The notes under the pieces were generated by a model that was not told the origin of the DNA, did no database searches, and saw nothing but the letters and a program-made list of their open reading frames with translations. From contig JASSUL010000001.1 in NCBI GenBank assembly GCA_031963005.1, positions 1 through 64,000 on the forward strand: a stretch of DNA of 64,000 nt. The letters run 5' to 3'. The stretch's first letter is position 1. Each line of letters starts with the position of its first letter. Positions 8,516 through 17,110 of this stretch are shown one piece after another. The position numbers and the translations under genes are program-made. The stretch comes from JASSUD01 sp031963005 (GTDB taxonomy: Bacteria; Pseudomonadota; Gammaproteobacteria; Burkholderiales; Burkholderiaceae).

Positions 8516-9769
8516 ATGTTCGATCGCACACAATATACCCTTCAAAATATAGACCCTGCTCTGTGGGACGCTATCTGCCAAGAAAATGCGCGCCAAGAAG
8601 CTCATCTTGAGCTTATCGCATCGGAAAACTACACTAGCCCTGCTGTGATGGCCGCACAAGGCTCACAGCTCACTAATAAATATGCCGAAGGATACCCAGG
8701 CAAGCGCTATTACGGCGGATGTACCTATGTTGATATCGTAGAAGAGTTGGCCTTAGAGCGCATCCAAAAGCTCTTTGGCGCAGAAACGGCCAATGTCCAG
8801 CCTAATTCAGGATCCCAGGCAAATCAAGGCGTCTTTTTTGCATTGCTGCAGCCTGGCGACACCATTATGGGCATGAGTTTGAGCGCAGGAGGACACCTTA
8901 CACATGGCTCTCCCGCCAATTTATCGGGCAAATGGTTCAATGTGGTAGGCTACGGGTTAAATGCCCAAGAGGATATCGATTACGATGCAGCGGAAAAGTT
9001 AGCTAAAGAACACCGCCCCAAACTGATTATTGGTGGCGCTTCCGCTTTTTCATTGCGTATTGATTTTGAACGGCTATCGCATATTGCTAAATCGGTTGGG
9101 GCCTATTTTATGGTCGATATGGCCCACTATGCAGGGCTTATCGCTGCAGGCGTATACCCTAATCCCGTTCCTCATGCTGATGTAGTCACCACCACCACGC
9201 ATAAAAGTTTGCGCGGACCACGAGGCGGCGCTATTTTGATGAAAGAAGAACATCAAAAAGCCATTAACTCTGCTATTTTCCCTGGGTTGCAAGGCGGCCC
9301 GCTTATGCATGTTATTGCAGGCAAAGCGGTAGCCTTCCAAGAAGCACTTTCTCCCGATTTTAAAATCTATCAACAAAACGTACTCGACAATGCCGATGCT
9401 TTGGCTAAAACCTTAATTGAACGCGGAGTACGTATTGTTTCTGGAAGAACAGAAAGCCATGTGATGTTGCTGGATTTGCAACCTAAAGGCTTAACCGGCA
9501 AAGAAGCTGAAGCCGCCCTGGGCGCTGCGCATATTACGGTCAATAAAAATGCCATTCCGAATGACCCAGAAAAACCTTGGATCACCAGCGGTATTCGCTT
9601 GGGTACCCCGGCAATGACCACGCGCGGCGTCACGACCGCTGAAGCGGTACAAATTGGGCATTGGATTGCTGATGTATTGGATCATCCCCATGATGAGCAG
9701 ACCCAAACCAAAGTAAAAACACAGATTGCTGAGCTCATGGAGCGTCGTCCCGTATATAGCCAAAAATAG
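8516..9769 (+). CDS. glyA: Serine hydroxymethyltransferase
   Basis: A PLP enzyme of 417 residues converting serine and tetrahydrofolate to glycine and 5,10-methylene-THF, the main source of one-carbon units. Family blocks visible are LELIASENYTSPAVM, KYAEGYPGKRYYGG and VDMAHYAGLIAAG. The PLP-binding lysine is at about position 230 in VTTTTHKSLRGPRGG. The frame opens at 8504, but Burkholderia homologues begin MFDR, so the ATG at 8516 is chosen. nrdR, its usual downstream neighbour in Burkholderia, is absent. Confidence 0.95.
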   Translation: MFDRTQYTLQNIDPALWDAICQENARQEAHLELIASENYTSPAVMAAQGSQLTNKYAEGYPGKRYYGGCTYVDIVEELALERIQKLFGAETANVQPNSGSQANQGVFFALLQPGDTIMGMSLSAGGHLTHGSPANLSGKWFNVVGYGLNAQEDIDYDAAEKLAKEHRPKLIIGGASAFSLRIDFERLSHIAKSVGAYFMVDMAHYAGLIAAGVYPNPVPHADVVTTTTHKSLRGPRGGAILMKEEHQKAINSAIFPGLQGGPLMHVIAGKAVAFQEALSPDFKIYQQNVLDNADALAKTLIERGVRIVSGRTESHVMLLDLQPKGLTGKEAEAALGAAHITVNKNAIPNDPEKPWITSGIRLGTPAMTTRGVTTAEAVQIGHWIADVLDHPHDEQTQTKVKTQIAELMERRPVYSQK

Positions 9770-9797
9770 CTAAGGCTAGAAATAACGCCAAAGTATT

Positions 9798-9839
9798 AGA
9801 TCTAAGGGCAGAATTCAGATTTTTCTCCGCCCTTAATCT
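9798..9839 (+). terminator. Hairpin downstream of glyA
   Basis: AGAT-C-TAAGGGC pairs with GCCCTTA-ATCT, giving 11 pairs with one bulged C and a 19-base loop. It lies 28 bases after the glyA stop. No clear T tract follows, so its efficiency as an intrinsic terminator is doubtful. It may instead be a 3'-stabilising structure. Confidence 0.4.
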
Positions 9840-9893
9840 GTATATATAGGCAGAATATGTTTTATTGTTAGTGCCATTTAAAGGAGCATAATT

Positions 9894-10442
9894 TTGAAAA
9901 CCATCGGCGACGAATTAGAAGAGTTCTCTGTTGAAGCAGTCAAACCTGGCTTTAATCACCATGAAGAAAATGGCAACTCGGCTTTTGAGACCATCACCGA
10001 AGAATCTTTTCCTGGCAAATGGAAAATTATTTACTTTTTCCCAAAAGCCTTCACCTTCGTGTGCCCAACAGAAATTGTAGAGTTCAATAATCTGGTCAAA
10101 GATTTCGAAGAGCGTGATGCCGTGCTATTAGGCGGAAGCAGCGACAATGAATTCGCTCAATTGGCCTGGCGTCGTGAGCACAAAGACCTTGATCATCTGA
10201 ACCACTATACGTTTGGCGATGTCACAGGCGATTTGATCGATCAACTCGGTATACGCGATGAAGAAGCAGGCGTTGCATTGCGCGCAACCTTCATTATCGA
10301 TCCCGACAATATCATTCAACACGTTTCTGTAAATAGCTTGAATGTAGGTCGCAATCCTCAAGAAGTTCTGCGTATTTTAGATGGTCTGCAAACAGACGAA
10401 TTATGCCCATGCAATCGTCCTGTTGGCGGCGCAACCCTCTAA
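9894..10442 (+). CDS. ahpC: Alkyl hydroperoxide reductase subunit C (peroxiredoxin)
   Basis: A 2-Cys peroxiredoxin of 182 residues that reduces H2O2, organic peroxides and peroxynitrite. The peroxidatic cysteine is C57 in FTFVCPTE, and the C-terminal cysteines are in ELCPCNR (C171, C173). It is of the AhpC type paired with AhpD rather than AhpF. Translation starts at a TTG, supported by an AGGAG box about 7 bases upstream and by homology at MKTIGD. The stop codon touches repeat copy B. ahpD follows after a 434-base gap, so the pair may be transcribed separately. Confidence 0.95.
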   Translation: MKTIGDELEEFSVEAVKPGFNHHEENGNSAFETITEESFPGKWKIIYFFPKAFTFVCPTEIVEFNNLVKDFEERDAVLLGGSSDNEFAQLAWRREHKDLDHLNHYTFGDVTGDLIDQLGIRDEEAGVALRATFIIDPDNIIQHVSVNSLNVGRNPQEVLRILDGLQTDELCPCNRPVGGATL

Positions 10443-10590
10443 GAACCTGTCCACGATCTCCGCAAAGGGCCCATCTTCGGGGTCGCGCGGTGCTCGGGAT
10501 TCTCACTGTACTCAAGTACAGTTCCGGTCCCTGCGCTCCTGCTCCCCCCAAAGATGGGCCCCTTTGCGAAAATTGTGAAAAGGCTCTAAG
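10441..10590 (+). repeat. Structured intergenic repeat, copy B
   Basis: The element begins within the ahpC stop codon. Its core (GGTGCTCGGGATTCTCACTG, hairpin ACTGTACT-CA-AGTACAGT, TTCCGGTCCCTGCGCTCC) is nearly identical to copy A. The outer arms are the alternative type: AGAACCTGTCCACGAT at the left and a partly complementary end around AATTGTGAAAAGGCTCT at the right. Inner arms CGCAAAGGGCCCATCTT and AAGATGGGCCCCTTTGCG are complementary. It may act as the 3' end of the ahpC transcript. Confidence 0.85.
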
Positions 10591-10682
10591 AAGCGCGGTA
10601 TTACTCTTCAAAAGAGCAATACGTTCATTGGGGTTTGGTATTGTATTTCAATATAAATACCCCATACTTTAGCCCCTCTGAG

Positions 10683-10720
10683 AACCTGTGCATGATTGAG
10701 AGATCATGCACAGGTTTTTA
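10683..10720 (+). terminator. Perfect 14-bp hairpin with T-rich tail
   Basis: AACCTGTGCATGAT (10683-10696) pairs perfectly with ATCATGCACAGGTT (10703-10716) around a 6-base loop, followed by TTTA. The stem matches the outer arm of repeat type B/E (GAACCTGTGCACGAT), so it looks like that arm without the core. It is a plausible intrinsic terminator for ahpC. Confidence 0.65.
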
Positions 10721-10876
10721 TACTTTGATCTCCTTTAGGGGATTATTCTCAATCTGATTTAGCCGCCTTAAACAACCTGAAACAGGCTTCAAGCCTTGTC
10801 TGGTGCACTAGAGTAGAGTCCAAGGTCTTTTGACCCTGATGTATCTTTTTTCACCTCTTTGCACGGAGAAAGTACC

Positions 10877-11407
10877 ATGGATGATGTTGTTACCGCGATC
10901 AAAGCCCTAATCCCCGATTACGCTAAAGACATTCGTTTAAATTTAGACAGCACGCTCGCACGCTCTTCACTCAAAGGCGTTGAAGCGCTCGGTATCGCGC
11001 TAGCTGCAGCCTTTGCGGCAAAAAGCACGGCTATTGTGCAGATTATTAAGCAATCTGCCTCTTTACCTGAGCAAGAGCAGCAAGGAGCATTGACCGCTGC
11101 CGCTTTAATGGGGATGAATAATGTATGGTATCCCTATGTGGAAATGTCGGGAAATGCCGATATTCAAGGACAGCCAGCTGGCTTACGCATGAACGCCTAC
11201 GCGACGCATGGCGGTGTGGAAAAACGCCACTTTGAAATGTATGCATTGGCGGCTTCTATCATTGGACGTTGCCACTTTTGCATCAAAGCGCATTTTGAAA
11301 CTCTGCAAAAAGAAGGCGTGAGTACGGCACAATTACGCGATATAGGGCGCCTAGTTGCAACAATTAATGCAGCAGCCCAAGTGATTGCCGCACAATCTAA
11401 CGCTTAA
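10877..11407 (+). CDS. ahpD: Alkyl hydroperoxidase AhpD
   Basis: A carboxymuconolactone-decarboxylase-fold protein of 176 residues. The redox CxxC motif is RCHFC (Cys about 132 and 135), followed by His139 in KAHFE, matching AhpD of Mycobacterium. In that system AhpD is recharged by lipoamide/Lpd and in turn reduces AhpC. The ATG at 10877 follows a GGAGAAA box and is preferred over the in-frame TTG at 10859. Confidence 0.93.
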   Translation: MDDVVTAIKALIPDYAKDIRLNLDSTLARSSLKGVEALGIALAAAFAAKSTAIVQIIKQSASLPEQEQQGALTAAALMGMNNVWYPYVEMSGNADIQGQPAGLRMNAYATHGGVEKRHFEMYALAASIIGRCHFCIKAHFETLQKEGVSTAQLRDIGRLVATINAAAQVIAAQSNA

Positions 11408-11442
11408 AAAAGCTTAGAATCTGTTTATTATCTATCGGGATA

Positions 11443-11475
11443 GATCCAGCAAGTGCATACCCTGCTTGCTGGGTT
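11443..11475 (+). terminator. Possible hairpin after ahpD
   Basis: CCAGCAAG pairs with CTTGCTGG around an 11-base loop, about 35 bases after the ahpD stop. No T tract follows. The GGGTTCAAAT on its right side looks superficially like a tRNA T-arm, but no tRNA fold surrounds it. Confidence 0.3.
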
Positions 11476-11554
11476 CAAATACCCCCTCTCTTTCGAGTCT
11501 GCGCCTCTGCTAAAAATGGCTTTTGGCACAGGCACAGTGACTTTTTATTGACCT

Positions 11555-12937
11555 ATGTTCGATACCCTAACCCAACGACTAGCACGCATTACTAAGACCT
11601 TACGCGGCACGGCCCGTCTAACGGAAGCGAATACGCAAGATATGCTGCGCGAGGTGCGCATTGCATTACTCGAAGCAGATGTGGCATTGCCCGTCGTTCG
11701 GGATTTCATCGGCAAGGTCAAAGAAGCCGCATTAGGACAAGCCGTACTGGATAGCTTAACGCCAGGACAAGCCCTAGTGGGTGTCGTGCAGCGCGAACTC
11801 ACTGCCTTAATCGGGGGAGATTATGAAGGGCGTGCGGCAGAGTTGCAGTTAGCCGCGGTTCCTCCCGTTGTTATTTTGATGGCAGGCTTGCAAGGTGTTG
11901 GAAAAACCACCACGGTAGGAAAGCTCGCTCGATTTTTAAAAGAGCAACATAAAAAGAAAGTCCTGACCGTCTCGTGCGATGTGTATCGTCCGGCAGCAAT
12001 GGATCAGCTTAAAACAGTGAGTCAACAAGCCGAAGCGGACTGCTTTGAAGCACAAACGGGCCAGAATCCTCAAGCTATTGCAAAGGCAGCGCTTGAACAT
12101 GCTCAAAAACGCTACTACGATGTACTTATTGTCGATACGGCCGGCCGTTTAGGGATAGATGAAGCCATGATGGCGGAAATTCGTGCCTTGCACGATATTC
12201 TCTCGCCGACGGAAACGCTTTTTGTTGTCGACGCTATGCTCGGGCAAGATGCCGTCAACACAGCACAAGCCTTTAACAGTACTTTGCCACTGACAGGCAT
12301 CGTCCTGACCAAATTAGACGGAGATTCCCGAGGCGGCGTGGCACTGTCTGTAAGGCATGTTACGGGCAAACCCATTAAATTTGCCGGAACCAGCGAAAAG
12401 CTCGATGGCCTTGAGGCCTTCCACCCAGGACGTATTGCAGAGCGTATCTTAGGGATGGGCGATATTGTCGCTTTTGTAGAAAGAGCACAACGCAATGTCG
12501 ATGAACAGGCCGCTCAAAAGCTCGCTCAAAAAGTCAAAAAAGGGGGGAACTTTGATCTAAATGATTTCAGAATGCAAATTGCGCAAATGAGCAAAATGAG
12601 CAATCTCTCTTCATTGATCGACACCTTACCCGCTCATATTAGGCAAGCCGCGAATGCCACAAAATTAGCACAAACAGAAAAACAAGCTACGCGCATGCAA
12701 GGCATGATCGACTCCATGACCCCTACTGAGCGCCATAAACCAGAACTTATCAAAGCCAGCCGAAAACGACGCATTGCTACGGGTGCAGGTGTGCAAGTTC
12801 AAGAGGTTAACCGCATGCTTGCGCAATATGAACAAATGCGCACGATGGTCAAAAAACTCAAAGGAAGTGGGATGGGTAAAATGATGCGAGGAATGGGAAG
12901 TATGCTAGGAGGGGGAGGCTTACCTGGAATGCGGTAG
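11555..12937 (+). CDS. ffh: Signal recognition particle protein Ffh (SRP54)
   Basis: A GTPase of 460 residues with the N domain at 1-90. The G domain carries the P-loop GLQGVGKTTT (111-120; most relatives have GLQGAGKTT), DTAGRLGIDEAMM and TKLDGDSRGG. The Met-rich M domain binds 4.5S RNA and signal sequences and ends in GMGKMMRGMGSMLGGGG. It delivers nascent inner-membrane proteins to FtsY and SecYEG. Length is normal. The 4.5S RNA gene was not seen in this window. Confidence 0.96.
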   Translation: MFDTLTQRLARITKTLRGTARLTEANTQDMLREVRIALLEADVALPVVRDFIGKVKEAALGQAVLDSLTPGQALVGVVQRELTALIGGDYEGRAAELQLAAVPPVVILMAGLQGVGKTTTVGKLARFLKEQHKKKVLTVSCDVYRPAAMDQLKTVSQQAEADCFEAQTGQNPQAIAKAALEHAQKRYYDVLIVDTAGRLGIDEAMMAEIRALHDILSPTETLFVVDAMLGQDAVNTAQAFNSTLPLTGIVLTKLDGDSRGGVALSVRHVTGKPIKFAGTSEKLDGLEAFHPGRIAERILGMGDIVAFVERAQRNVDEQAAQKLAQKVKKGGNFDLNDFRMQIAQMSKMSNLSSLIDTLPAHIRQAANATKLAQTEKQATRMQGMIDSMTPTERHKPELIKASRKRRIATGAGVQVQEVNRMLAQYEQMRTMVKKLKGSGMGKMMRGMGSMLGGGGLPGMR

Positions 12938-13228
12938 CGGCCTATCAGCAGAATCAAATCCTAAGCCAGGACAGCAAGGCATGAAGCCAAAACTTTATGC
13001 CTCTAAATTGAGGGTTGATGGTATCGTGTCCATCACGCAAATCTTAGAGATGGTATGAAAGGCGCCCTCCCTTCATAAGAGGAATTAAAAGCCGTTAATT
13101 CTGTATGGAGAATCAATTGACCATCAGCCAGATAAAAACCAATAAAAAGCTGTCTTGCTTGCGCTGAGCTAAATTGATAAAATAATGCAACTTAAAAACA
13201 GAGAAATCTTATTTCAATATAGGCCATT

Positions 13229-13468
13229 ATGTACCCCACTTCTGCCGCATCTCCAATAAATATTTTACAGCTTTATGCGAATGCAAAGAAACCGATTCTT
13301 GAACGTTTGAAGCAGGATCGTTTGGGAACGTTACCTACGAGATCTGAAAAGGAAAAAGCCGACGATGCAGCTGCTATAGAAAAAATTGAACAATTCGAAA
13401 AAGCGGGACGTCAGCTTGTTACAGAGGTGCAAATACCGAATGTAGGCTTTAACAACAAGTGGGCTTAA
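13229..13468 (+). CDS. Small hypothetical protein
   Basis: An open frame of 79 codons that I do not recognise. The product is charged, with a lysine/glutamate/alanine-rich helix in the middle (SEKEKADDAAAIEKIEQFEK), and has no signal peptide or membrane segment. There is no obvious Shine-Dalgarno box. It lies between ffh and an IS3 relic in a gene-poor stretch. Its start (SAASPIN) is loosely like the start of the ankyrin protein at 26634 (NSAPIN), which is probably chance. It may be a young accessory gene or not a gene. Confidence 0.4.
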   Translation: MYPTSAASPINILQLYANAKKPILERLKQDRLGTLPTRSEKEKADDAAAIEKIEQFEKAGRQLVTEVQIPNVGFNNKWA

Positions 13469-13504
13469 CTGGTTCTAAAAAAGCCCTACCGCTCACTGTT
13501 ATGC

Positions 13505-13807
13505 TGAACAGTCCCCTAAAAGTTGGATGCCTGATCTGACTTTTGGGGGATTTTTTATGAGTAAGTACACACAGGAGTTCAAGCTCACGGCCATCCAGGA
13601 TTATCTGATGAGCAATAAAATTGTGTTGGATAGCGGCACGGTGTAGACCAAAGTACAGCGCGTAAATGGGTATCAGCGTGGGTATCAGCGTTTAAACAGT
13701 ATGGGCAAACGAGCCTCAGAAGAAGTACAACTCGTACAGTGTGCCCAGTTTAAGCTGTCTGCATTGAACACATGCTATACACGCGCTTATTCCGTATTGA
13801 GGTTAAA
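13505..13807 (+). pseudogene. IS3-family (IS150-like) OrfA transposase relic
   Basis: The stretch TGAACAGTCCCCTAAAAGTTGG resembles the left end of IS150-group elements. It is followed at 13557 by MSKYTQEFKLTAIQDYL, the typical start of the helix-turn-helix OrfA. The frame then hits a stop, and homology continues in another frame (STARKWVSAWVSAFKQYGQ), then again as QFKLSALNTC. At least two frameshifts are present, and OrfB and the right end are missing. It is a dead, truncated insertion sequence. Confidence 0.75.
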
Positions 13808-13937
13808 TGAAAATGCTCCAAGTGCTAAAAATAATTCAAATCATTAGCACCCCCTCAAATGCTTAGAGTCTATTCATCAAGGTTCAATCCTTGAGGCTCT
13901 TAGGAAAACCACAAGAATCTCCCTCTAATAATATAAA

Positions 13938-15440
13938 TCACGCAAGCGCTTGATTAATGCGGTCTGTGACTAATGCCGGATCAAAAAGCGCTAAAGTGGC
14001 ATCAATAGCAGGGGTATGCGTGGTTCCCAATACCGCAAGCCGTAAAGGCATAGCCATTTGTGGGAACTTGAGGCCATACTCCTGTACGGTCGCTTTTAGT
14101 GTGGATTGAATTGTATCGCGGCCCCAAGTAGCGGAATCTGCTATTTGCTTAAAAAGCATAGACAGCTTGCCAAGCGCTGCGCGTACAGGCTCGGTCAGCA
14201 TGGGCGCTAAAGTCTGTTGCAGATCTTTATTATTTTGCTGTGGCGTAGTGTAAAAGATAGAGGCTTGAGTCGCTAACTCTTTAAGAGTATGCACTCGGTC
14301 TTTGAAAAGCGTTAATACACTTGCCAAATCGGGGCCTGCCTTTAATGGATCTAATTCTTCTTCAGATACACCTGCTTGCATAGCAAGCTCTTCAAGCAAA
14401 AATGGATAAGTCTGCTGGGCCAGCAAAGTGGGCTCCATCTGCTTGATATAGTGTTGATTTAACCACTGCAATTTTTCAGCGTTAAATTGCGCTGCAGAGG
14501 CACCAAGGTGCTCAAGATCAAACCAGGCAACAAATTGTTCTTTTGAAAAAATCTCGTCATTGCCGTGTGACCAGCCCAATCTGGCTAAATAATTCACTAC
14601 GGCTTCTGGCAGATATCCTTCTTTTCGATATTGCAATACCCCTAGCGCACCATTGCGCTTAGACATTTTTTCGCCACTGGGGTCAAGCACGGTTGGCAGA
14701 TGCGCATAAACAGGTGGCTGCGCCCCTAAAGCACGCAAGATATTAATTTGACGTGGAGTATTGTTGACATGATCATCACCGCGAATCACATGTGTGATTT
14801 GCATATCGAGGTCATCGACGACGACACAAAAATTATAGGTAGGAGAACTATCTGGCCGAGCAATCACCAGATCATCTAATTCATTATTGCTAATGGTGAT
14901 AGTCCCTTTTACCGCGTCTTGCCAAGAAACGGAGCCTTCTTGAGGGTTTTTAAAACGCACAACAGGCTGCACATCGGCTGGTGGAGGAGGCAATACTTTG
15001 CCTGGCTCAGGACGCCAGCGACCATCATAACGAGGCTTTTCTCCTCGTTCACGCTGCGCCTCACGCAGCGCATTCAATTCTTCTTCTGCGGTATAGCACC
15101 AATACGCCAAGCCGCGCTCTAACATATCGTCAATAACCTGACGATAACGAGAAAGGCGCGCGCTCTGGTAAAAAGGACCTTCATCAGGCTGCAGGCCGAG
15201 CCACTCCATGGCTTCTAATATCGCTTGCACGGCAGCTTCTGTCGAACGCTCCGTATCGGTATCTTCAATACGTAAAATGAAACAGCCTTTCTCTTTGCGA
15301 GCAAAGGCCCATGGATACAGCGCCGAGCGAATATTGCCCAGATGTACAAACCCGGTAGGGCTAGGGGCAAAACGCGTACGTACGGTAGAGAGCGGCGCAT
15401 CCTCAGAGGATGGGGAATTCAGTAAAGAAGCAGTGGACAT
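13938..15440 (-). CDS. gltX: Glutamyl-tRNA synthetase
   Basis: A class I aminoacyl-tRNA synthetase of 500 residues. The HIGH-type signature is PSPTGFVHLGNIRSALY near the N-terminus and the KMSKS-type loop is GEKMSKRNGALGV. The C-terminal anticodon-binding helical domain is present. It is somewhat longer than the usual 465-470 residues through an N-terminal extension and linkers. Its ATG lies 2 bases after the stop of the upstream NlpC/P60 gene, so the two may be co-transcribed. Confidence 0.95.
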   Translation of the reverse strand: MSTASLLNSPSSEDAPLSTVRTRFAPSPTGFVHLGNIRSALYPWAFARKEKGCFILRIEDTDTERSTEAAVQAILEAMEWLGLQPDEGPFYQSARLSRYRQVIDDMLERGLAYWCYTAEEELNALREAQRERGEKPRYDGRWRPEPGKVLPPPPADVQPVVRFKNPQEGSVSWQDAVKGTITISNNELDDLVIARPDSSPTYNFCVVVDDLDMQITHVIRGDDHVNNTPRQINILRALGAQPPVYAHLPTVLDPSGEKMSKRNGALGVLQYRKEGYLPEAVVNYLARLGWSHGNDEIFSKEQFVAWFDLEHLGASAAQFNAEKLQWLNQHYIKQMEPTLLAQQTYPFLLEELAMQAGVSEEELDPLKAGPDLASVLTLFKDRVHTLKELATQASIFYTTPQQNNKDLQQTLAPMLTEPVRAALGKLSMLFKQIADSATWGRDTIQSTLKATVQEYGLKFPQMAMPLRLAVLGTTHTPAIDATLALFDPALVTDRINQALA

Positions 15441-15441
15441 G

Positions 15442-16023
15442 TTATACGGACGCGAATAGTCTAGTTATACGTTTTGCCCCGGTATAGCGTTGCTTCCAGT
15501 AGCGATTTCCTAATTTATCGACACGAATGGTTTTTCCTGTCCTTGGCGAGTGGATAAATTGGTTATTCCCTATATAAATTCCCACATGCGAGACAGCACG
15601 ACTTTTTGTAAGGCGATTATTGTGCGTATTAAAAAAAACTAAATCGCCGGGTTTGAGCTGATGAATGGGCACGGCATGCCCTACTCGGCTCATTTGCACC
15701 GCTTTGCGCGGCAGCGTCACATCCGCTGCATGCTGAAAGACATATTTAACAAAACCACTGCAATCCATCCCTGAGGCAGGCGTATTACCGCCCCATTGAT
15801 ACCTCACGCCAATCATATGTAATGCTTCAATCACTACATCTGTTGCTAGTAAGGAAACTATCGAGGGTTGTGTGAGCACTTGTTTTTGTGTAGCAGATAC
15901 TTCAAGTGTTTCGTCTGCACTCGCGCTAGACGTCGCAAAAGCGAACAACCCTAAACACACCGTCATAGTTAAAGCGCGTCGTACAGGCAATGGATTGAAT
16001 TTTCGTAAAAAGAATGACAGCAT
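15442..16023 (-). CDS. Secreted NlpC/P60 family peptidase
   Basis: A likely periplasmic or outer-membrane cell-wall hydrolase (C40 family, Spr/MepS-like) cutting peptide cross-links. From the ATG at 16023 the product has 193 residues: a signal peptide (about 1-32, ending SASA) and an NlpC/P60 domain. The catalytic cysteine is in SGMDCSGFVKYVF, the histidine in SHVGIYIG, and a third polar position in FIH. The frame continues upstream to a GTG at 16077, which would add 18 hydrophobic residues; the start is uncertain. No lipobox is seen. Confidence 0.85.
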   Translation of the reverse strand: MLSFFLRKFNPLPVRRALTMTVCLGLFAFATSSASADETLEVSATQKQVLTQPSIVSLLATDVVIEALHMIGVRYQWGGNTPASGMDCSGFVKYVFQHAADVTLPRKAVQMSRVGHAVPIHQLKPGDLVFFNTHNNRLTKSRAVSHVGIYIGNNQFIHSPRTGKTIRVDKLGNRYWKQRYTGAKRITRLFASV

Positions 16024-16077
16024 GTGAGAAATAAATGGGCAAAAAAGGAAGGAAAAATCGCGCAGCATCCGCAACAC

Positions 16078-16825
16078 GAAAAATCCGTTTTAACTCTCGA
16101 AAACCTCTTATTCTAGCAGTTCATACTCTGCATCGAACTTTTTTGCGGCTACCTTAGCTAGGAGGCTAGTTTTTGATAGCAAGATTTTTTGCAAGAGGGG
16201 GGTCAAAAACGCCACAGAATCTCAGCTTCCTAAGAATCTGTGCTGTGCCCCGCAGTGTGAGGTATATACAACACTCAGAGGCCGTCCTTACTTATAGCGC
16301 AGCTTAAGCTTTACATGAAGATTTCAAAAATCTACTTGATAGACCCCAGTAGCTTCGCAGTAGAATGCGTCCTTTTTTCATTTCAAAGTCTTAAAACGTC
16401 ATCAGAATTTGTGTAGGATCGCATTTCTAGGGAAAACCTTGTCTTTAAATCGGGCCAGACTTCACTGCTTGTAAGAACCGTGGTTTATAGCTTTTTATCG
16501 CCTTTTTAAAAAGGAGCTATATCCCTAATTTCGTCTTCTGAAAAAGCCGCAATTTTAGGTTGTACTCCGTAGTTAAGCGTCCAGCACCCTTTAAGGAATG
16601 GCGCTCTGACCCTTGTTTTGAAGGATGCAACCCAAGCATCCGTCGAATTAGGTTATGACCTCCCTTTGCACCGTCCTGGTATGTCGTATATAAGTCCATG
16701 CGTTGGCTGAGCCGTCCTTCTTTGTAGTTGGCACAAGCAAGGAACTGCAAGCTGTAAACCCTACCTGCTCTTTTCTTTTTAAACACTTTGAACACCTCCT
16801 TAGCGTTTTCCCAAAGGTATGCATA
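16078..16825. other. 748-bp region with no recognised gene
   Basis: Between the NlpC/P60 gene and fis. In many relatives dusB lies directly upstream of fis, but no dusB sequence was recognised here. A 110-codon minus-strand frame at 16517-16849 overlaps the fis start and matches nothing I know. The segment should contain the fis promoter. It may be the residue of deleted genes. Confidence 0.5.
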
Positions 16826-17059
16826 ATGAGTAAGCACAGCATCGAGCAATCTGTTCGCGAAAGCCTTTATGATTACCTGAATGACCTTGACGGATCACAG
16901 CCGCATGATATTTATAAGATGATTATCAGTTGCGCAGAAAAGCCTATTTTTGAAACCGTACTTGAACATGCTCAGGGTAATCAGTCGTTAGCTGCCGAGT
17001 ATCTCGGCATCAACCGCAATACACTACGCAAAAAATTACTAGACCATGGGTTACTGTAA
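16826..17059 (+). CDS. fis: DNA-binding protein Fis
   Basis: A nucleoid protein of 77 residues. The C-terminal helix-turn-helix is plain: NQSLAAEYLGINRNTLRKKL. The frame is open from 16703, but Fis homologues in this group start near MSKHSIEQSV, and the ATG at 16826 follows an AAAGG box. Fis bends DNA and activates rRNA and other growth-rate-controlled promoters. purH follows 51 bases later, as in Burkholderia. Confidence 0.92.
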   Translation: MSKHSIEQSVRESLYDYLNDLDGSQPHDIYKMIISCAEKPIFETVLEHAQGNQSLAAEYLGINRNTLRKKLLDHGLL

Positions 17060-17110
17060 TATGTCGATATCTCCATCGGCCTGCTTCCTCATTTCCCTTT
17101 TTCTTATCTC

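Noticed and set aside
11443..11480. GGGTTCAAAT with an 8-bp stem, looking like a tRNA T-arm
   Set aside because: No acceptor, D or anticodon arms surround it; it is a simple hairpin.
13874..13897. TCAAGGTTCAATCCTTGA, another T-arm-like hairpin
   Set aside because: No tRNA cloverleaf can be built around it.
16517..16849. Minus-strand frame of 110 codons upstream of and overlapping fis
   Set aside because: It overlaps the fis start, has no ribosome-binding site or recognisable domain, and fis is certain on the other strand.
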